Shown here: piece after piece, positions 59,288-64,000 of the stretch
How positions within the stretch are numbered: the first letter of the stretch is position 1
Layout of the letters: the number at the start of each line of letters is the position of its first letter
Assembly: GCA_934643825.1 (NCBI GenBank)
Contig: CAKUCW010000010.1
Coordinates: 1 to 64,000 of the forward strand
Length of the DNA: 64,000 bases
Reading direction: 5' to 3'
Source of the DNA: an uncultured Clostridia bacterium
GTDB taxonomy: Bacteria; Bacillota; Clostridia; Christensenellales; Aristaeellaceae
Notes under the pieces: model-generated
Told to the model about the DNA's origin: nothing
The model's database searches: none
The model's input: only the letters and a program-made list of their open reading frames with translations
Program-made: the position numbers and the translations under genes

Positions 59288-60397
59288 TCATTCTCCTTCC
59301 ATCGGCAGCGTGAAGGATACGCACGCGCCGCCTTTTTTGCGGTTACGCGCCTTCATCTCTCCGCCATGCGCCCGTATAATGCTCATGCAGACCGAAAGCC
59401 CGATGCCCATGCTGCGCCGCCCATCGCCGCGCAGCTCGCCCGCATGCGGAAACATTTCTTCAAACAGCTTCGGCAATACCGCCGGATCAATGCCCGTGCC
59501 GTTATCCAGCACGCTGAACAGGGCACGATCGCCTTCTTTTGTGATGCGCAGCTCGATCTCCGTCGCGCCCTGTGCGTGAATCACAACATTCTCCATCAGG
59601 TTGATGAGTACCTGCTCGATGAGCGTCGCATCCATCGGCACCATCAGCAGCTCATCCGGCACGCTGACCCGAACGGGAATCGCGTTGAACCGCTTTTTAA
59701 ACTTGCCGACCGCCTCCGCCGCGATTTCTTCCGCCGCCTGCGGAACTTTGCAGATCTGCACCGTTTGTTCATTGAACCGCGTGATGGAGAGCATGTTCTC
59801 CACCAGCCGCACCAGCCATTGCGCATCGTCACGCACATGGCTGATGAGATCCTTCTTCACTTCGTCGCTGAATTTATCGTAGTTTTCCAAAACAGCAGAC
59901 GATGAACCGATGATGGCTGTCAGCGGCGTGCGCAGATCGTGCGACACGGAGCGCAGAAGGTTGGCTTTCATCTTTTCCGTCTCCGCTTCCGCCTTGATTC
60001 TCTCCTGCCGCTTCACCCGCTCGGTCAGCATGCCGACGACGAAGGACACGGCAAACATCGTCACAAAGGTCAGCGGATAGCCGGTAATGGTGAAATTGAA
60101 TTCAAGATACGGATAGGTAAACGCATAATTTACCCCGATCACCGACACAACCGACGCCAGAAGGCTGAACAGAAAACCGTTTGTCAGTCTTGCAATCAGC
60201 AGCACCGCCAGCACAAAAACCATCGGCACGGCGCTGTCGCTGTCGCCGACGTGCGTCAGCAACGCGCAAACCACAGACGCCAGCAGCAAAATGCCCACCG
60301 TAATGCCTGTATCGCACAGAATCTGTTTTTTATTCTTTCTCTGCGGAATCAGCATATCCCGGCAGGCTGTCATCATCTTTCGAATGGAGGTCTGCAT
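59288..60397 (-). CDS. KdpD-like sensor histidine kinase lacking the N-terminal Kdp domain
   Basis: Membrane kinase of 369 residues: a DUF4118 four-helix membrane module (~30-125), a HisKA domain with His153 (SVSHDLRTPLTAI), and a HATPase domain with LINLMENVVIHA, DNGTGI and GIGLSVCMSII. KdpD of E. coli has ~500 further N-terminal residues (KdpD and Usp-like domains) that are absent here, so potassium sensing by that part is not possible. Overlaps the regulator gene, and ends the operon. It may serve another regulon. Confidence 0.88.
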   Translation of the reverse strand: MQTSIRKMMTACRDMLIPQRKNKKQILCDTGITVGILLLASVVCALLTHVGDSDSAVPMVFVLAVLLIARLTNGFLFSLLASVVSVIGVNYAFTYPYLEFNFTITGYPLTFVTMFAVSFVVGMLTERVKRQERIKAEAETEKMKANLLRSVSHDLRTPLTAIIGSSSAVLENYDKFSDEVKKDLISHVRDDAQWLVRLVENMLSITRFNEQTVQICKVPQAAEEIAAEAVGKFKKRFNAIPVRVSVPDELLMVPMDATLIEQVLINLMENVVIHAQGATEIELRITKEGDRALFSVLDNGTGIDPAVLPKLFEEMFPHAGELRGDGRRSMGIGLSVCMSIIRAHGGEMKARNRKKGGACVSFTLPMEGE

Positions 60398-60429
60398 CCT
60401 GCGATCCCCTTTCCGTTTTCAAAGTCTAT

Positions 60430-60438
60430 TTGATTATA
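60430..60438 (-). promoter_or_regulatory. Extended -10 promoter of the KdpDE-like pair
   Basis: On the minus strand TGGTATAAT reads as an extended -10 (TATAAT 60438-60433), about 36 bases before the kinase start. The -35 region is poor. Confidence 0.4.
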
Positions 60439-60551
60439 CCATGCGCCGATATCAAGTTCGTGTTAAGATTTTCGGATTTTTGCCAGAAGGCTGCACAAAA
60501 CATTTCCTTGAATTTTATTCACTTCCATGCTATCCCTCTTGAATGAAAACG

Positions 60552-60560
60552 TGATATAAT
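60552..60560 (+). promoter_or_regulatory. Extended -10 promoter of the small membrane protein gene
   Basis: TGATATAAT is an extended -10 (TATAAT 60555-60560), 70 bases ahead of the start codon. No good -35 is present. Confidence 0.5.
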
Positions 60561-60629
60561 CGCCTCTGCTCTTGCGGACAGAGCCTTCTGTTACGTCCGC
60601 GCAGTTTGTGATAAGGAGTTTCTTCGTTT

Positions 60630-60794
60630 ATGCCGCTCGTTATTGTTACGATTCTGTTCGTAATTATGTTTTTCTGCGAAGGCGCCATCCATATTTCCCG
60701 TCAGGCAGATGAAGCCGCCGCGCTTAACCGCTATCAGCAGACCGAGCATCCGTCTCGCCACACCAGCGACCATTATCTCGATATTCTGGGATAA
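60630..60794 (+). CDS. Small single-pass membrane protein (54 residues)
   Basis: Frame of 54 residues beginning MPLVIVTILFVIMFFC: one membrane helix (~2-16), then a polar tail rich in His, Gln and Arg ending HTSDHYLDILG. AAGGAG lies 11 bases before ATG 60630, somewhat far but usable, and an extended -10 promoter stands upstream. It lies between the kinase gene and tRNA-Leu. No family recognised. The match of promoter, ribosome site and hydrophobic start supports a real gene. Confidence 0.6.
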   Translation: MPLVIVTILFVIMFFCEGAIHISRQADEAAALNRYQQTEHPSRHTSDHYLDILG

Positions 60795-60808
60795 TCTGAA
60801 TTGTGCCC

Positions 60809-60837
60809 TTGACTTTTGACCGGAAATCAGATATACT
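60809..60837 (+). promoter_or_regulatory. Promoter of tRNA-Leu
   Basis: TTGACT (60809-60814), 17-base spacer, TATACT (60832-60837), 17 bases before the mature tRNA 5-prime end. Confidence 0.85.
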
Positions 60838-60854
60838 GTTTCTGTTATTTCCGT

Positions 60855-60941
60855 GCCGGTGTGGTGGAATTGGCAGACGCCCGGGATTCAAAATCCCGTG
60901 TCCGCAAGGACGTGCGGGTTCGACCCCCGCCACCGGCACCA
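60855..60941 (+). tRNA. tRNA-Leu (anticodon CAA)
   Basis: 87-base class II tRNA. Acceptor stem GCCGGTG/CACCGGC, discriminator A, encoded CCA (60939-60941). Anticodon stem CGGGA/TCCCG with loop TTCAAAA, anticodon CAA reading UUG. Long variable arm (GTGTCCGCAAGGACGT) and T-loop GGTTCGACCCC confirm leucine type. Confidence 0.96.
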
Positions 60942-60950
60942 AACGCATAT

Positions 60951-60997
60951 AATCCGAACCAGATTTTCCAAATTGGAAATGGGTTCGGATTTTTTAT
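60951..60997 (+). terminator. Terminator of tRNA-Leu
   Basis: AATCCGAACC and GGTTCGGATT pair perfectly, with an inner TTTCCAAATTGGAAA palindrome, followed by TTTTATT. Confidence 0.9.
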
Positions 60998-61099
60998 TGA
61001 TCTCCGATACAATTTCTTTCTGAACGGCAAAGAACAGAAGTCCACTTCCAAACCACGTATCAAACTCTAATGGCTTTTTTATCTGCACTCCTTTCCAAC

Positions 61100-61128
61100 T
61101 TGCTCTAAAGTATCTTTTGCGGTAAAAT
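61100..61128 (+). promoter_or_regulatory. Promoter of the unknown AT-rich gene
   Basis: TTGCTC (61100-61105), 17-base spacer, TAAAAT (61123-61128), 59 bases before the start codon. Confidence 0.65.
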
Positions 61129-61186
61129 ACAGATATAACGTTATTGAATTATTCCAACAAATCAAAAAGAGAAAGGATGGTTTTCC

Positions 61187-62923
61187 TTGTTACCAGAAGT
61201 AATTTCAACTTTAAGTGATTACATAGCCACTTTAGGACTTGATGTGTTCAAAGAAAAATTCCAAAAACCACTTGATGAAAAGAAATTAAAAAAGGAAATC
61301 AAGACTTACATAGAAAGTCAGCGAAAATACAATGACATCTGTTCTCTCAATGAAGAAATCGACTTTCAAAGTCTTTTTGAATACGTTACAAACAACCTTT
61401 TTGACACCGTAATGATTCGCTTATTCGATCCGAACTCAAAAAAACGCGGGCAAGCTAGAACCGATATTATTTCCGCTGCCATCGCACAAGCTAACGCCAC
61501 AACGCCAGAAGCTAAAAAAAGCATTTCTAAGTATATATCTTGTTGCTTAGATATTATACACAATTTCTATAAATCACAGCTTTCCTTAAAAGACTATGTT
61601 CTCGCATCTGAAATTACTGATTCCGTCACTGAAAATACTCAAGATTTACTAAACAATTCAATAAAACCTCTATATACAAAAATAGATGACATTCACAATG
61701 AAATTCAAAACAATGTTCCTTTTTTCTCTATCGACAAAATTGTTTCGCTAGCAGAAAAAGGAGATTATTCATCCATTGGACACGGCTTCAAGAAAAGTCT
61801 AGATCATATTTCTCTAACGCATCCTCTATATCCCGATTTTGGTTTTGGCTATACTGATGGCGGGTTGTATAGCAAACCACTTTCTGAAACAGCAAATTAC
61901 CGTTTCCCTTCTAGAATGGTTGTTACTGGCTCCATTAGATTTGGAGACAAGCAATATAACAACAAAGATATAGATCCGTTTGAATATTCATATCATCACC
62001 AGAAACCGATTACAATAGACGTTACAAATGCTATCAAGTATTTAGGTCAACGATTAGATCCTATCCAAGATGCAGCTATGGGACTAATTGGAAATACAAT
62101 AATTGCATTTCCTCCTAAATTTCCATCTGCTTTTCCTTGTTCAATAAAAGTTGGAAGCCAAATATTCTACGAATATGTTCTCTTACGTTTACAAGAAATT
62201 GAAGACGACGGAACATATATAATCAACAATAAAGAGCAGAATATATCTCTATTTATCGAAATTCGAAGTAATCCCATTCTTTCAAGTGAAACAAGATTTA
62301 CAACATCTCTAAAAAATGCAAGCACTAAAGACTTGCTTACCTATGTTCGCTTTATTGATGCGCTATCAAAACAGCATGATCTTCATATTCATTTATTGTC
62401 TACGGGAAAAAGATTTTTTTATGCCAAAATAAACGGTGTAAATTATAAAACAGGATTCGATTCCATAGATAATGAGATAGATTTTCTTGAACGTCTATGC
62501 GATATTGAGGACTACTTTCATGTATTATTCTCACCTGATGGTGATATCAGTTATCATGAATATACTACTGTCAAAAACATTTCAGAACTTATCCGAAATG
62601 ACACCGTAACAGGCACATGGGGGCAAACCGAATTTAAGGCAACACTAAGTCCACAATTTCGCAAAGAATTATCTTCCATGAATGAAGGACTTTTTATGAT
62701 CTCGTATGTCGGTGTTATCCACATAACTTTGTTCAAGGCCGAATTTGACCTGAAATTTATGCGAACATATAAATGCGCTCATTTAGTAGATTATGAAAAA
62801 CTAATGAAAAAAGTTGAAGTTCTTGATGATGGGGATGAAATAAAATTCACTTTCCAACACGGTGAAGATAACACCTCCATTGATTCGCTAAAAATTCCAG
62901 ACAAAATTAAAGAACAATCCTAA
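61187..62923 (+). CDS. Unknown 578-residue protein, AT-rich and probably acquired
   Basis: Single cytosolic-looking protein of 578 residues with no signal peptide or membrane helix. The N-terminal ~190 residues are helical (EKFQKPLDEKKLKKEIKTYI, FEYVTNNLFDTVMIRLF, ISKYISCCLDIIHNFYKSQL), similar in style to helical N-termini of some defence proteins. The C-terminal part alternates strands and helices (FPSRMVVTGSIRFGD, GLIGNTIIAFPPKFP). I do not recognise a family or catalytic motif. The start is TTG 61187, with GAAAGGATGG upstream. Codon use is strongly AT-biased, unlike everything to its left, and it lies behind a tRNA and ahead of a mobilisation gene, pointing to horizontal transfer. A defence or accessory role is only a guess. 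Confidence 0.75.
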   Translation: MLPEVISTLSDYIATLGLDVFKEKFQKPLDEKKLKKEIKTYIESQRKYNDICSLNEEIDFQSLFEYVTNNLFDTVMIRLFDPNSKKRGQARTDIISAAIAQANATTPEAKKSISKYISCCLDIIHNFYKSQLSLKDYVLASEITDSVTENTQDLLNNSIKPLYTKIDDIHNEIQNNVPFFSIDKIVSLAEKGDYSSIGHGFKKSLDHISLTHPLYPDFGFGYTDGGLYSKPLSETANYRFPSRMVVTGSIRFGDKQYNNKDIDPFEYSYHHQKPITIDVTNAIKYLGQRLDPIQDAAMGLIGNTIIAFPPKFPSAFPCSIKVGSQIFYEYVLLRLQEIEDDGTYIINNKEQNISLFIEIRSNPILSSETRFTTSLKNASTKDLLTYVRFIDALSKQHDLHIHLLSTGKRFFYAKINGVNYKTGFDSIDNEIDFLERLCDIEDYFHVLFSPDGDISYHEYTTVKNISELIRNDTVTGTWGQTEFKATLSPQFRKELSSMNEGLFMISYVGVIHITLFKAEFDLKFMRTYKCAHLVDYEKLMKKVEVLDDGDEIKFTFQHGEDNTSIDSLKIPDKIKEQS

Positions 62924-62968
62924 AAAATTCCGCCAGAGTCTTATAACTGACTCTGACGGAATTTTTCT
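62924..62968. terminator. Bidirectional terminator
   Basis: AAAATTCCG-CAGAGTC pairs with GACTCTG-CGGAATTTT with one mismatch; T-runs occur on both strands, so it can end both the plus-strand gene and the minus-strand mobilisation unit. Confidence 0.88.
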
Positions 62969-63159
62969 TATGCTGCCTTTAACTGATTTTCCTGTCCCAT
63001 GTTCTCCTTGTCCTGCTGACGCTTCCATGCTTCAAACTCCTTTTGTCCTTCTTCGCTTTCAAAGAAAGCCACGATATCCGGCCATAGGCAACGTGCAACG
63101 GCATCAATGGCATGTTGCGGATAAGGCGTGTTGTTGACGATTTTCTTTTTCCGTGCCAT
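62968..63159 (-). CDS. Small hypothetical protein of a mobilisation unit
   Basis: Charged protein of 63 residues starting MARKKKIVNNTPYPQHAI, with a helical middle (DAVARCLWPDIVAFFESEEGQKEFEAWKRQ). It begins 13 bases after the relaxase stop on the same strand and so is probably co-translated. Similar small proteins accompany Mob relaxases in Bacillota mobile elements, as far as I recall. ATG 63159 is chosen over an upstream start inside the relaxase gene. Function unknown. Confidence 0.6.
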   Translation of the reverse strand: MARKKKIVNNTPYPQHAIDAVARCLWPDIVAFFESEEGQKEFEAWKRQQDKENMGQENQLKAA

Positions 63160-63172
63160 CCGCTCACCGTCC

Positions 63173-64000
63173 TCATCGCTCGCACCTCGACGCGGCGGCG
63201 CTGCGTTCTTGACGTTTGGCACGTTCAAGGATTTCAGGCGGAATCCGCTCTACAATTCTGCGAAGTTCCCGATAATCGCTCAAGAGTTGCGCGTCATCCA
63301 GTTTCTTTTGAACACTTCCGCGTTTGGCAGTATCCAGTTTGCTTTGGAGTTCCGCAACTTCCTTCTTCAAAGAAGCGTTTTCAGTAGTTGTATCCGTAAA
63401 AGCGACTTTGTACTGGTCAAGCTGGGTCTGCATCCGCTCCACGCTGGGGATAAATCGTTCCAGCAGGGCTTCAACCTCCTGCAACTTGCTCTTGGCATTA
63501 AACATGGTCGCATCATCCATAACCGCTTCGATTTTCCTGCTCTGCTTGGCAAGATGGGTCATTTCTTTGAACACACGCGGCGGAATGTGCTTGCGGTCGG
63601 TCTTATCGGCGCTTTCGCCGCGTTCAAGGTCAGGATACTTGCTGACCATGTGTTCCCAATAGGCGCTCTGCCACTGGCTCAGTTTAGCTTTGTTGCCGAT
63701 AATCTCTTTGGCACTCAAACGATTATCTTCCGTCAGAGGAACGAACGTGACGTGCATGTGCGGGGTTTTCTCGTCGAGATGAACGACGGCGGATGCAAAG
63801 GTTTCCGCACGCTGTTTCTGTTTCAGAAATTCAAGCGCATGTTCAAAGTATTCCCTGATTTGTTCCTGCGTTTTGTCCTTGAAGAAGCTGGGCGTACCGC
63901 CAATCAGGACTTCGACCAGCTTCACGCTGTCCGACCTCACACGGCATCCTGCTTCGGCAATCTGCCGCTGCGCTTCCTCCCGATAGGAATGTTCCGGCTG
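63173..64000 (-). CDS. MobV (Mob_Pre) type relaxase, partial at window edge
   Basis: The frame is open to the last base of the window, so the N-terminus lies beyond it; 275 residues are visible. The metal-binding motif HLDEKTPHMHVTFVPL (about residues 74-89 of the visible part) is the hallmark of MobV/Pre relaxases, which nick plasmid or element DNA at oriT and start transfer. A long coiled coil follows (KLQEVEALLERFIPSVERMQ and KKEVAELQSKLDTAKRGSVQKKL). GC content is nearer the chromosome than the 61187 gene. The stop at 63173 leads into the small gene at 63159. It marks a mobilisable element to the right. Confidence 0.87.
   Translation of the reverse strand, partial: QPEHSYREEAQRQIAEAGCRVRSDSVKLVEVLIGGTPSFFKDKTQEQIREYFEHALEFLKQKQRAETFASAVVHLDEKTPHMHVTFVPLTEDNRLSAKEIIGNKAKLSQWQSAYWEHMVSKYPDLERGESADKTDRKHIPPRVFKEMTHLAKQSRKIEAVMDDATMFNAKSKLQEVEALLERFIPSVERMQTQLDQYKVAFTDTTTENASLKKEVAELQSKLDTAKRGSVQKKLDDAQLLSDYRELRRIVERIPPEILERAKRQERSAAASRCER

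Noticed and set aside
60845..61088. Protein frames overlapping tRNA-Leu on both strands
   Set aside because: They cross a clear tRNA and its terminator and have no ribosome sites.

Overview
The window is 64 kb of a GC-rich genome (by eye well above 50 percent GC, apart from an AT-rich tract near the right edge). It looks like an anaerobic Bacillota of class Clostridia. Reasons: strong AGGAGG ribosome sites with frequent GTG and TTG starts, TTGACA/TATAAT promoters, the conserved rplS-rbgA-rnhB-yraN order, an NfnAB electron-bifurcating transhydrogenase, an iron alcohol dehydrogenase, secreted flavinylated reductases, and no respiratory chain or outer-membrane genes. Genus cannot be read from the sequence. 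There is one tRNA (Leu, CAA) and no rRNA or CRISPR array.

Layout, left to right. 1-521: duplicated structured repeat, then a promoter. 522-4047: YghZ-type aldo/keto reductase, class I aminotransferase, ArsR-type regulator. 4253-13169: a dlt-like operon with MBOAT acyltransferase, two SGNH/DltD-like proteins, a DltA-like adenylating enzyme, a BtrK-like PLP decarboxylase and an acyl carrier protein, followed by an M18 aminopeptidase. 13578-18074: 5-oxoproline cluster, pxpB-pxpC-pxpA plus two genes matching the two halves of animal D-glutamate cyclase. 18191-24709 (minus): bimodular GT-C glycosyltransferase, yraN, rnhB, rbgA, rplS. 24874-34350 (minus): solute-binding protein, two secreted FMN/FAD reductases with a LysR regulator, and an amino-acid ABC transporter. 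34828-38819 (minus): 7TM sensor, histidine kinase, NarL-type regulator and flavodoxin. 39127-41142 (minus): two small membrane proteins and a TetR regulator sharing an operator. 41377-46906 (minus): Kef-type antiporter, two membrane-tethered XRE regulators, SH3b protein, zinc alcohol dehydrogenase. 47051-54376: membrane-bound AraC regulator divergent from a ferric-type ABC transporter with two different ATPases. 54545-60397 (minus): NfnBA, iron alcohol dehydrogenase, KdpDE-like two-component pair. 60630-64000: small membrane protein, tRNA-Leu, then an AT-rich accessory region with an unknown 578-residue gene and a MobV-type relaxase cut by the window edge.

The most interesting protein system is the dlt-like operon with a decarboxylase between the adenylating enzyme and the carrier protein. 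By analogy with butirosin BtrJ/BtrI/BtrK it may load an amino acid on the carrier, decarboxylate it there, and pass an omega-amino acyl group to a surface polymer through the MBOAT/SGNH proteins. At DNA level, the window carries several families of structured intergenic repeats. One lies inside operons, in sense orientation, directly upstream of the next start codon. Another is flanked by duplicated hairpins.
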